NCBI GenBank assembly: GCA_001599715.1
Contig: BCHU01000013.1
Location: forward strand, 186,001 to 250,000
Length of the DNA: 64,000 nucleotides
Direction: 5' to 3'
From: Phaeotremella fagi
Taxonomy: Eukaryota > Basidiomycota > Tremellomycetes > Tremellales > Phaeotremellaceae
A program made the position numbers and the translations under genes. Below the pieces are notes generated by a model. It was not told where the DNA came from, did not search any database, and saw nothing but the letters and a program-made list of their open reading frames with translations. Positions 11,050 to 22,470 of this stretch are shown piece by piece (the first letter of the stretch is position 1; each line of letters begins with the position of its first letter).

Positions 11050-14000
11050 ATGGATCAAACATCAACATCAACATCAACATCAACATCAACATCAACATCA
11101 ACATCAACATCAACATCCAAACCCACCCCCTCAAAAGATCTCTCAAAACTCCAAATCCCAACCCCACCCTCAACCGATCAAGCATTAAAACCCATCCGAC
11201 CACCCAAATCACCTCGTCGTCTAACCACCCCTAACCCACTCCCTCTCCCACCCCCACCACCGAGGAGGGGTAGGAAACATTCAACCCTGTCTTTGAACGG
11301 TTTAGAAGAGTTGCGTAGTGCTTTAAGAGATTTTAGGGAATCTTTGAGAACTGATCAGAATTTTGGTTTTGGCATTGGGGTTCGGGCTTCGAGATCTAGT
11401 GAGGATATTAGATTTTCTGGTGGTTCTTTTGAGGGTGATAGGGATTTCAAGAGGGGTTTAGCGACTGTTGACGTTGGTAATGAAGTCAGAGATATGGGTG
11501 AGTTCAGGTAGTCATGTTTGGTTTACTGATCCCATTCAACAGCTGCACCTCCATCTCAACACCCACCAACAGATGATGTTGTTTATGACCAAATCCCGTC
11601 TCAATCACAGAATTTATCAATCAACCCTCTATCCTCAGATTTGATAAAAGGTTCACCAATCTCACCACTCTCACTCCCAGAACTTCAAATGACCAGTACT
11701 GGAACTCCACCCCTGGCCCCGGTCCCCGTCAACGAACCACCAACCCGAGCTAACCCCCAACAACCCCTCCATCCCTTCGCAGCAGTGGTAGCGATGATGG
11801 AAGCTGGTCCACCAGCCTCTCCGACCCGTAGACAATCGTTACCTGCTTCACCGACTTCTTCCAAACGGAATTCCTGGTCTCGGTCGATGGGATATACATC
11901 TGGGAGGGGTGTCGAATCACTTGGTGCGGGTTATGCTGATGTCCTGAAAGCTGGGTCTATGGGACGACAACAGAAATCTAGAAGAGGTTTTATCGGTCGA
12001 GGTGGACTAGGGAGTGAGTTTGTTGATTTTTGCCGATCATTCCTTGGAAGTTGATCTTTTTTGTGTATAGCTCGATTCCCATCAAGAGCGTCCCTACGTC
12101 AGATGTTGAATAGTAACCCCGAACCTGATGTCGAAACGATCCCAAACGATCCATTCGCAGTTCATCCTAGAATACATAACCATTCACTCTCCCCTTCATC
12201 ACCACTCACACCTCACACAGCGACTTCCACAACCCTACTTCGTCCAGCACCTCTAACCCCTGAACCCTCACCCCAACTTTTCTCAAGATACGCACCAAAA
12301 GAAATACCCTCCACCTCATCACTTGGTCAACTCTACGCTCCTGTTCAAACAAGGACCACCGGGGGTGGATCAACAAATCCACAACGTAGTACCAGTCGAT
12401 TTAGTACACCTCTCCGTACGGGGGTCGGTTTACCTAGAATAGGTAGTTCGATGTTCAATCCAACTGCTCGAGAGGAGTTGATTGAGATTCCTAGATTCAA
12501 GAAAAAGGAATTGAATTTGGGAATCGTTAGACGTCAAGGTAGTTTTGATAGGATCGCTTGGTGTTCGTTGTGGTTTGGTTGGATTTTCTTAGGTCTACTA
12601 AGTTTGGTAAGTGATTTTGGTCTTTTTGGATAGATACTGAAGGGGTTGGTAGTTCTTCGACGCTAATATCATTTATATTACTATCCAGTGAGTTTGTTTC
12701 AAGGATCTGATACTTGTGGATTAACCCTTGTTAGATGTACAATACCACCGACTACTAATGCCACCGATATCCAAGGTTGGGCATTCGCAACTGCAGCTTA
12801 CGCTGTTTGCTGGGGTATCTCGATTTTCGGTGTATGGTTAGGTTGGGAAGTAGGATTTGAATTCTGGAGAAGATGGAGATTACGTGAGTGATGTAACCAT
12901 GGACATGGTTGAACAAACTGATCTGATCGTATCGCAGAACGTCCAGCTATCGAACCGATTTATTTTTCATATCCAGCATCAATCCATCTCTCACTCCTTT
13001 CATTCCCTCATTTCACCTTTCTTCTTCATATCAGGTTATCACCCCTCGACACGGATTACTGGAAAGATATCATCCCTGAAACAGCTTATTTCCTAGTTCA
13101 ACTTTTCCCATCTCTTTTACCAAAAATACCTAGAGCTGCTATCGGGATCGTCTTACTCACTTCCTTTTCATCTCCTTTGGTCACTAGTAACTCAACAACT
13201 CAGAGGGATTCAAATTTCTTCAATCCCGACGGAACTTTAACCTTATACTCCAGAGGTGTCATCTACGCTTTCCTATCCTACATCGGTCTAAAAACCTTAA
13301 TCGTCATAACCTCATCTCTAATCCTATGGCTATTCTCGAAAAACCCTCTGGGTGGAATCATCAATCCAAAACCGGCCACAACAAGTTCTAAAGCACCAAC
13401 GACACCGAAAAGAAAAGCTAAATCTTCCCTTCCGCCACCTAGGGATCCTTCTACAACGGCCTCACCGAGGAAGACGTGGTGGAACGAGGAGAACGAGGTT
13501 AATTGGGCTTGGAGGGAGAGGGCTAGAGGGAGGATTCAGGATGGTTTCGAACTTTGTATGTTTAGACCGGGGATTTGGGGTGGTGCTGGGACAGGGACGG
13601 CTGATATTGGTGATGTCTTTGGTGGGGGGTATTCGAATTTTGGAGGTGGGGCAACGGCTATTCCTTTGTTTCAAAGGGAGAAATCGACTCAATCTCGACA
13701 AGAGATTAGTAGACCTGAATCTACTCTACTTCATCAAATCCCAGCTTCTCAGGTTCGTGAAGCTAACACGGAGACTTTGTTGGATTCACCTAAACCGACT
13801 TATCGGAATGAGGATAACGATATGAACGTTATACCGTCATCGACTGACCTCACCACTTCCCATGAATTTTATACCCCACTGTCAGGCCTTACACCATCAG
13901 CATCAATCGAACCAGGTCTATCCCCAACGTATCCTCCCTCCTCTTCGTTCGTAGTTCAGCAAAATCAAAACAATCGTCATTCGAATGTGGATTCCGAATC

Positions 14001-14671
14001 CGCAGTATCGACAGAGGACGATGAAGAAATCAACGAAACCAGTTTCTTATCTCCCACAGAGGCCAATCCCAAAACCCCATCCCCTGTGAATTCAATCTCG
14101 AATTTGAAGGATTCAGTATTGAATTCTATCAAATTGAGAAACAGGGCGAATTCATCTTCAACGATTAAATCCGTTTCTCCAAAAATGGAACATGTTTCGC
14201 CTGTACCCTCACCTTCGCCCTCAGAAACATCTAACACCCAACAAGATGACAATGATTCAACGATGAAAATAATTCCGAATCGTAAACGATCTTCTACGAT
14301 ACTCTCGAATTCGGGAATGGGGTTGAATAGAGCTAGATCGACTAGTGTTAGTATACTACGATCTGGAGTTTCACCTGTCATCTCTAGATCTAGGGATGGC
14401 GATGATAAAACACCGACACAGAATCAGAAGATTAATGGGTTGTTGAGAAGAGCTAGATCAGGGACGTTACTCAGTTCGGATAGTTGTTATTCTCAACTTG
14501 ACGAGGAGGACGAAGGGTTTCAAGGTAATCTACGCAAGTCCTTTTGGTATATGAGTGTTGATCAGTGATTTAGATTCTACTTTATCGAAACGAAGAAGTA
14601 GATTGGGATTGGGTGAACCGCCTCATGATGTTATCAAGGAGGATATGGGGGTTAGAGCTGTCACTGTTTGA
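11050..14671 (+). CDS. Large predicted multi-pass membrane protein, Ser/Pro-rich (unknown function)
   Basis: Six exons: 11050-11497, 11543-12013, about 12071-12610, 12689-12883, 12938-14524 and 14574-14671, near 1112 residues. The N-terminus is a (ST)n repeat encoded by ACATCA units, followed by a low-complexity Ser/Pro region. Four hydrophobic stretches lie mid-protein: around WCSLWFGWIFLGLL, the GWAFATAAYAVCWGISIFGV segment, a Pro-bounded segment, and GLKTLIVITSSLILWLF. The C-terminus is long, hydrophilic and Ser-rich. The exon 3/4 junction is awkward: the obvious GTAAGT donor at 12607 puts a stop straight after the acceptor, so the GTGATT at 12611 was used. No known family is recognised. 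Confidence 0.7.
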
Positions 14672-16630
14672 AGGTGAATCTTGTGGTGGAGTAGTTGGTA
14701 CGCTCTTGAATTTAGGGATGAATAGATAAATATGATAAAGAGTTGAATATGGACATACATGATTGAGAAGTCATAGTACATTCACAGATCTCATGGATAG
14801 ATTCCTATCGACAAATACCACCTGTTCACTGTTTAGATCCCCCTTCACCTGGATTCTCGCTCTTAGTTGTCTGTCTCTCAACATAATCATCAACAATCTT
14901 CTGAGAATCACTAAAACCACGAACAGAAATCATTTCTTCCCACTAATGAAAAGAATTGTCAATGTAAACTGATGCTAAGATTGAAAGCAACTCACTCGAA
15001 TAGGACTCTCACAAGTTGTTCTGATTTGAGAAATCGTGGCTGTACTTTCAGTCTCAGTATTCTTACTTTGCTCGATATGCGAAGTAGGACTTTTGGGGCC
15101 TTCGCTCATCTTCTTCAAGGGTTTATGGTAATCACACCATTTGTCTTCGGGCATGGTGCTACTTTACCAGTGCGTCGAGTTAGTCTTCTTTCATCTTCAA
15201 AGGACTGTTTCCTTTTCACTGTCAGTTTGTCCCAACGTATCCTTTCCTAGTCAAATTAATCATACAATTTGGTTTTTAGACTTATTGGTTGAAACAATTG
15301 TACGAGGTCTGTACAATGCAAAAACACCAAATCGGACCATCCGAAATTGTCCCATCCACAAAATTAATCTCCAACTCGGCCTATCCCTCGAAAACAAATC
15401 TAACTCGCTTACTAACCTCTCCACATAGACTTTGGAGGGTATCGAAGACCATCAAGCAATGGTAGCATGTGGTGACAATGTGCCACGTTCATGTGTTTTG
15501 ACCCTACGTAAATGAAACGCCACAATTCGGTTTTTCGGTGATTCATCTTTTGAGGTATTATCAATGTGGCGGAAGGCCGGAAATGGTTTTTTGGCGTTTA
15601 TGTCTAACGTATCTAAGGTCAACTCCTCCTCGTTATTCACTTTCACTTAAGGTTAATACCCAGATACTGCAGTTATTAGTACTACGGCCGAACGGACCGG
15701 CAACTAGTCACCAAGTGGTCATAGGTAGCCAATTTAACCAACTCCGGGTGCCTTTCACATCTTACCAAACAAAATGAATTGTCAACTGAGACACTTCTTA
15801 TTTCAGCTACGTACAACCTCGAGGAAGAACACCCACACCCAACGTTTTTGGTATTGATCGAGGTAGCATTCATTTATTCTTCAGGTTTCACCTTTATTCA
15901 GTCTCGGGAAGGGTGAGATAGGGGTTTCAACGTTAAACAAAGAAAGAGGACATTCTCGTCGTCATGAACAAAAGACTTACATTGATAACAATTCATGTCT
16001 CAATTAGACGTAAACAACCACGCATGGTACTTTCGTCAAATTTCACTCCCTGAACATGGTTTCCGAGACATTTGGTAAAATCACCAGAATGGACTATGTA
16101 GTTCTACTTACTGTATTTGCATCCCATAGGAAAACGATTAAACGTTGATCGACTGTCGATCATCATTTCAATGTAATTCAAGACATTTCTCGGTCAATCT
16201 CTTACAAATCCCCCTCTCAACCAATTCGGGGATCGTTGACCGTAGATCGTAAACCATTGATTTCTTTCCAATCATGGGAATCAGACATAACTTATAAGTC
16301 AAGCAGGTTTTGATGTATTCCGTTCTCCTCCCCTTCCTTTTCAATTCTATAAAATCTGTACGATACTGTCTTGGAAAACAAAACAAGACAAGATTATCCA
16401 TTGATTCATTGTCTGTTCTCACGTTATCGCTTCACCCTATTGAACTCTCTTACATTTACTCCTATCTTGTTTCTCTTCGGATTTATCTGGCGGTCCGAAC
16501 TAATACCTGGCGGATAGCCCATCGTTCCATTCAGCGGTTTTTTGGTTTATAACGGCTCAAACATCGACCGTCGTAACTTTTTCTTTTTCATGACTATCTA
16601 ACCTCGTACTTTAACTTTATATCAATCATA
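14672..16630. other. Gene-poor interval of about 2 kb
   Basis: This is the longest stretch in the window without a supportable gene. Open frames are all under about 95 codons, lack family similarity and show no consistent splice architecture. Phrases such as ACAATTyGGTTTTT recur at about 15267 and 15521. Possibilities are a long 5' leader or promoter for the gene at 16631, a non-coding RNA, or decayed mobile DNA; the sequence alone does not decide. Confidence 0.4.
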
Positions 16631-18256
16631 ATGGCCATATTCCAACTCAGAAGAAGTTCAAGACAATCAACCCCAGCTCGTAAGTAAATCCTTTCATTCT
16701 GGATGAACGTAATCTAAACGTGATTGTAGCACGGGTTGAGAAACCTCGTCAAATCAATGAACCAGTTTTGGTTAAACCGCTTCAAGCTACGGTTGGACCT
16801 TCTCAATTACGTTCAGCGATTCGATCTTCTCGCGAACAAAGTCCTGTTGAGAAACCCAAAGCAAAGATGGATTTTGAGGTTGACAGTGGTAAAATGCATG
16901 GTAGGTCTCTTTACTCTTCCGGGTGTACAGCTACCTAATAGGTCTATAGTCCTTTTCGGTCAGCAATCCTCCAATCATAGTTCAACCTATTCTCCCCCAT
17001 CTTCATCCAGACAATCATCTGTTTCCAGTTTGAACGCTCTTAAATCCGACTCAGATTCGGTCCAGGTCTCACCAGCACCGTCACATTGTTCAACCATGAC
17101 TTCATCAACCATCACACCCGGTCTAAACTATTCTCCGTCATTCACTAAATCGCTTTCGTCAGAATTCAGTTCTTCCGAGATAGCATCAACGTTCCGATCA
17201 CCGTTCCCTGAAAGTGATCAATACGTTCCATCGACATGTGAACCAACAGTTGAATTTCGATCTGAACCACATCGAACGGCTTCCATACCGATTTTGAAAA
17301 CTGAAATACCGTTTGATCATCCTTTCGCTATCACCCGGATGAGAAGATGTTGTTCTGAAGGGATGGATGGTGATATCAACCATAATCTCACTATCACCGA
17401 CACTGACGCCGATACCGTCGACATGATCAACTTCTCTTCTAGTCCCTGTTCAATGACTTCATCATTCCATAGTCATAGTTTCGACAGACGATCTCAGATT
17501 TCACCATCGTTCTTCAGTAACAACACACCTCGTCGATCTTCATTCTTCGCTCCTAGGGGTAGTGTCACTTCGATCACTTCTTCAACTTCGGGTGGTGGTT
17601 CGAATAAAGATAATGGATCTACGTTCGATGGTGATGATGATAGATTACTCAGTCCAACTTATGGTACTTGGGATAGACGGACTTCGTTAGAAGGTTTCTT
17701 GGATGTCTTCAATTTCGAACCTGTCGATAGTAATCCTGGACCCAACTCTAATCCAATCATCGTTTCCAAACCAGAGATCAGATTGGAGGATAAACCAGAA
17801 GAAAGTCAGGAAAACTTTTTACATCAATCATCGACACCATCTAAAGCACCTACTTTGGTTCTACCAACACCACCTCAAAGGTCATTCAAAAAACCAACCC
17901 CACCTCCGCTCCAGATTCCAAAACCAATGAAAACGACGTACACGTTATTGAGCTTTTCACCACCCTCCCCGTCGACAACGTTACCCCAACCACCAGCAGC
18001 TCTATCTTCTTCACCATTATCCAAAATCTCCGCACCACCACTTAGATTACCCAAATCCCCACGTCGTAGACCTGTGACATCAGCCTCACCAACTGGATCC
18101 GGTATCAAAGTCGGTCATAACGAGAAGAAATTGAGTTCTTCTGGTCCTAAACTTAGAACCAACTTCCCGTTAAAACAGTTGACGGTGGTTAAAGCGCTTG
18201 ATAACGAGGTTAGATTGGGTCGAAGAAGACGTTTAGCTGTTGTTGATGAGTTGTAG
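16631..18256 (+). CDS. Ser/Pro-rich protein of unknown function
   Basis: Three exons: 16631-16679, 16730-16900 and 16950-18256, giving 508 residues. The acceptor at 16949 is preferred because an AG eight bases upstream would bring an immediate stop. The protein is Ser/Thr/Pro-rich and probably mostly disordered. It has a WDRRTSLEGFLDVFNF motif around residue 310, proline runs in the last third, and a basic C-terminus with LGRRRRLAVVDEL. There are no membrane segments and no catalytic motif. It may be a regulatory or scaffold protein. Confidence 0.7.
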
Positions 18257-19181
18257 AATATGTTTATTGTTTTATTAGATTAGATCGTAGAGAATCTCCT
18301 TGAATGTAGCTACCATAATGCGTGTACTTGTAACACATCAAGACTGCATTTGCCACTCATCGGGATTAAGAGGCACCTCGGAGTTATGGCTTACGATAGC
18401 ACTGCATAGTCACTCCACTTGAGTACTTACAAAGTACCTTAACTCACACCTTTCTTCATCTTCATGCATTAATTTCACTTTGATTAGCACTCCAATCCAC
18501 AACCACGTAACAACAATTTAACTCTAAAAAATGATTACGTACACAAGCGCAGGGACCATAACCCAATGGAAGGTACCCTGCCATTTCAGGCAAAAAGCGA
18601 CACGCGTCACATGCGCAGTCGAATGGAAGGATGGAATTCAATTTCCTTTTCCCTTGCTTATCCCTTAGATTCCAATGAAACGTAACGTTTAACTTTAATT
18701 ATCAACAACATCTTTTTCAATGATCTACAATCTCTTTCAATAAATCAAAACCAACCGTATCTTTATCAATTTCTGCACAATAACAACATATCTGAAGACA
18801 GCAAGACTGCCTCAATGCCACCAATCACAGAGTCTACCCCGGATAATAAACAGTCTACCCCGGCTTCGCCCTTTTTCGTACTTACCGGACCGTTAACCCG
18901 TATGCATTTGTTTCTCCCCTCTGCTCTCGCGCCTTGGACCTTGCTGGTGGTAATGTAATGTTTGACCCCGTCGCGTCGTTGCACTCCCAGCACCAGCGCG
19001 CTCTCACTCTCTCGTTAATCTTAAAATCTACTTACAGATTCTCTTCTTTTCTTTTCTTTCTTCTTCACTGATAATTGTCAGAACCAAAGCTTATCCCAAT
19101 CCAAATTAATCCTACTAGTCTTCCAAATAGCCCACAAAAGCTTTTTCAAAACAAATCAAAAACAAAACCAAAAAATTCAAA
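18257..19181. other. Intergenic region and probable promoter of the kinase-like gene
   Basis: No gene is supported. AGTCTACCCCGG occurs twice close together at about 18830-18865. A long pyrimidine tract lies at 19030-19065, and an A-rich leader sits immediately before the ATG at 19182, typical of fungal promoters. Confidence 0.4.
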
Positions 19182-21178
19182 ATGTCTACAATCCAAATGA
19201 AGTCTATTTCAAACGGTCCTGTCTTGATGACAGAGAAGATTGAAGGTGAGTTCCAAGCGTCTAACAACTCTGATAGTCTAGGTTTACCCTTCCGTCCTCC
19301 TCCTCCTATCGATTTTTACAATACTCCGCTCCTCCCAACCAACCCACCAGACGCGTTTCAACATAACGCAAGAAGAGGATTAATTCCTTTTTACCATTCT
19401 TTCAACAAGCGTGGTACTCAAGACTACTGGCCTGAAGGGATGATTATTCGATTAGATATGAGAATGATGATTAGAACGATGATGGTAGAGGGTAGACTAA
19501 TTGGGGTTCCCGGTTTAATCGGTGAGTACAAGATTGCTAGGAAGATTGCGGTAGGTGGTCAAGGTGCAGTTTACTTGTTGGAACGATACGCTGGAAGAGG
19601 ACCTGTCGAGACGATGGTTATGAAGGTTCCAGTGGATTTACAGGTAAGATGTCGTGGTTTGAACAGGGAAAAGGCGATCGCTGGTTTCTTCGCTCGACCA
19701 GATTGTCCTGCGGACCTCAAGAAAGCTGTGGTCACTTACTACGGTGTCGACGGCCTCAACCCTGGTCTCCACCTCGCGACGTTCATGGAAGAACTTCCCT
19801 TTTCTTTATGCAAATTCATGTCATCAGATTTCGAGTGGGGTAGGATTGACGCGCTGAAGATGGTTATTGATTTGTTTGAGAAAAACTTGAAGGTAAGACA
19901 AGCGTTTAAACTAATGTTCGGTTTCTCTGTGATCAATGTCGACATTAAACCAGACAATATCTTGATGACTCGTAACGGAGAGGTCAAGTTTACAGACTTT
20001 GGTATGCTAATCCCAGCAGACTGTGATGAAAGAGGCTTCCCGGGAGGTACAGAAGATTGGTCTTCCCCGGAGCAGTTGGTACGTATCTTTTTTACACCTT
20101 GGGGGGATCTTCAAGAAAGATATCATCGTATGGTAAGTCATCGACTGCCCTGTGAGGCAATGCACGCTGTCGAGAGTGCTTTGAAACAAAAAGTAAGTTA
20201 GGTAAACCGTAAAATTGTTTATTCTGACTTTACATCTGACAGATAACACAAAATACCGAGATTTTTACTCTTGGTTTGATTGCTCTTGGTCTTTTCCTCC
20301 AATTGAGGAACCCCAGTAGACTCTGGATGAAGAGATTCGACTTAGCAGGTCACTGCAAAACAATTGAATTGTTCTCCGACTTAGCATTAAGTCCTGGTAC
20401 TTGGCTTCGACAACACTGTGGTATACAAGAGAATAACTTCCATCTTCTTGGATTCTTCAGAGGTGTATTTGCTGACGCTGATAAGAGAATCGATTACGGT
20501 AAAGCAATTGAGTTCCTTCAGGTAGGTCTAGAATGGGAACGAACAAAAGGTATTGTTATGAGCTCTGTTAAATTGGAGCATCAAGAATCAAAAGCTTCAA
20601 GAGTTTCTTATAGACGTAAGACTGACTCGCGAGATTTGACACAATCTCAAGGATCAACTGTATATTCTGGTTTCGGGAAGGTTCTTCCACAGAGAGCTAT
20701 GGAGGTAGGGGAAAGAAGACTAAACTTTTTAGACTCGGAAGAGATTACTGAGGAAGTTGAGAGACCAATGTCTCCTCCAGAAAGTCCTATGGTTGTTTGT
20801 GGACCTGTTGTGAGTGTTGCTGCTGCTGTTGGGGATGTTGTTGCTGATGCTGTACAGTTAATCGAACGCGAGGAAGAAGCTACTAACGCTTCTGATAAAC
20901 CAGTATCCGAACTCGAGGGAAGTATTCGACCTGACAGTGAAACTCTAACTGCAGCAATGAATTGTCCCCTCCCTCCTTCTCCTTCACCTTCTGTTCAACC
21001 AGAAGTGTTGGATGAAGACGTTCGAACAGAAGATGCATCAACAGAAGAGTCCCCGATAAGCTCCATGGAGCTGGTCAAAGAAAAATTAAAGGTAAGTAAG
21101 AAAAAGAATCGTAAGTGGAAGAAATTCGTTAGAGGTTTCAAACGCTTGATCTGTGTCTCCGGACACAGTATCGAGTAG
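19182..21178 (+). CDS. Divergent protein kinase-like protein
   Basis: Two exons, 19182-20192 and 20243-21178, give 648 residues. The kinase core is recognisable: a Gly-rich loop with GGQGAVYLLER near residue 125, a VMK lysine, INVDIKPDN as catalytic loop, and TDFGM as the DFG site. The usual His of HRD is replaced (N-V-D), so activity is uncertain. After the core there is a long acidic, Pro/Ser-rich region and a strongly basic tail (SKKKNRKWKKF). Eight in-frame sequences resemble 5' splice sites (GTAAG, GTGAG, GTACG), although the frame reads through them. It does not match a standard kinase family closely; probably lineage-specific. Confidence 0.7.
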
Positions 21179-22470
21179 AAACCTCTAACGAGGTTCTTCA
21201 AACATCTTCAAACATCTTTAAACATCTAGAAAACTATCTTGAGACCATGTAAACCAATCGTCACCTGTATGTTCAAGCTCGATGCTATGTTTTTCAACCT
21301 TGATTGAACTGGAGGAACTGGTAAGTGTTTACTTTATTCTGACTGGTTGGAGTCACACTGACATGTTGTTCACCTACAACGCTGGAATGTTTACTCGAGT
21401 GTGTATGACTTAACGTGGAACATGGAGGAACTGGTAAGTATCCTAACCTTCTACATGAACTCTTCAGTCAACTTGCTAACGAACTGTGAACCTCCTCGAC
21501 ATGTATCTCGAGATATAATCTCAATATGGAAAAGTATCAGACACTTGAGGAAAAAAGTAAGTCACGTCTCGACTGAATTGAAAGGATTGATCACTGACCA
21601 CTGCCTGTCTATTTCGAGTCACTGTCGAAGGTTTATGGTGGGTTGTCTATCTCAATGTACAGATTTCGCAGATGATAAATTGGACGATAATGAAATACTC
21701 TATCGATTCGTAAGTCGTTCAACTACAACCACCTCTTGTGTCTATGCTAACTTGAGACTTTGATGATCTAGTATGACCTGGCGTCTAAGGTCTCTATGAA
21801 GTTGAGAGAGGAAATTCTTATAGATGGTAGATGGGTAAGTTATTACTCTACATTATCAGTGTTTCGAATTGATAAAGTCTAATCTAGTTTTCTGTTCTGG
21901 AGTTCGAATGGTGTATGATTTTGGAGTTTAGGACAAGGGAATAAGAATATCGATGATTTGGAGATAATTGAAGTCAGTCAGATTCTGTTTCGTACAGTAC
22001 CAAGTAACTTACAAAGACATAGTCACAATGTGTTCATCTCTACAAATCTCTATCAACGTCTTCTGTATGTGGTTTGGTGCTTGGATGAAGGGAAGGATAT
22101 GGTTGGAAAAAGTGAAGATTATTGGAGCACGGATTGGCAGGATGGATGTATCAATTGATGAGAATAAAGTAGGTCGTTTTCGACCATACCGCTGTCGACA
22201 ATACTGACAAATCCAGAAAGTTGGCCAGCAATTTAATTATATTGTCGTCAACACTATCAGGTGTAATTGTTGGACTTCATCTACTGGTTAGAGGGTCGTA
22301 TTGTTTTATGTTGCTGAGATTGGGACTAGTGAAGGAAAGAAAGTGATATGGAACGGGAGTGGAGAAGGCTCGGGTTACTTTATATACCCTGTTAGTTTTG
22401 TATCCTATGCACTACTGGATCACAACATCATCAGATACATTCATACTGTATCTCACTTGAAACACACGTC
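21179..22470 (+). other. Possible decayed or unrecognised multi-exon gene with repeated GTAAGT sites
   Basis: The element GGAGGAACTGGTAAGT occurs twice (about 21311 and 21424). Four further GTAAGT or GTAGGT sites follow at intervals of about 100 bp. A frame is open from about 21360 to 21763, and two short overlapping frames lie at 21958-22207. No spliced model joined these into a convincing protein, and no known domain appears. It may be a broken copy related to the upstream gene, a fast-evolving gene, or a non-coding spliced RNA. Confidence 0.3.

Noticed and set aside
13462..14381. Minus-strand frames of 79 and 134 codons
   Set aside because: Antisense to the coding exon 12938-14524; codon pattern and splice phases support the plus strand.
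19644..19702. Candidate 58-nt intron in the kinase-like gene
   Set aside because: Removing it destroys the kinase-like frame (EKAIAGFF through DIKPDN), so the donor-like site is read as coding.
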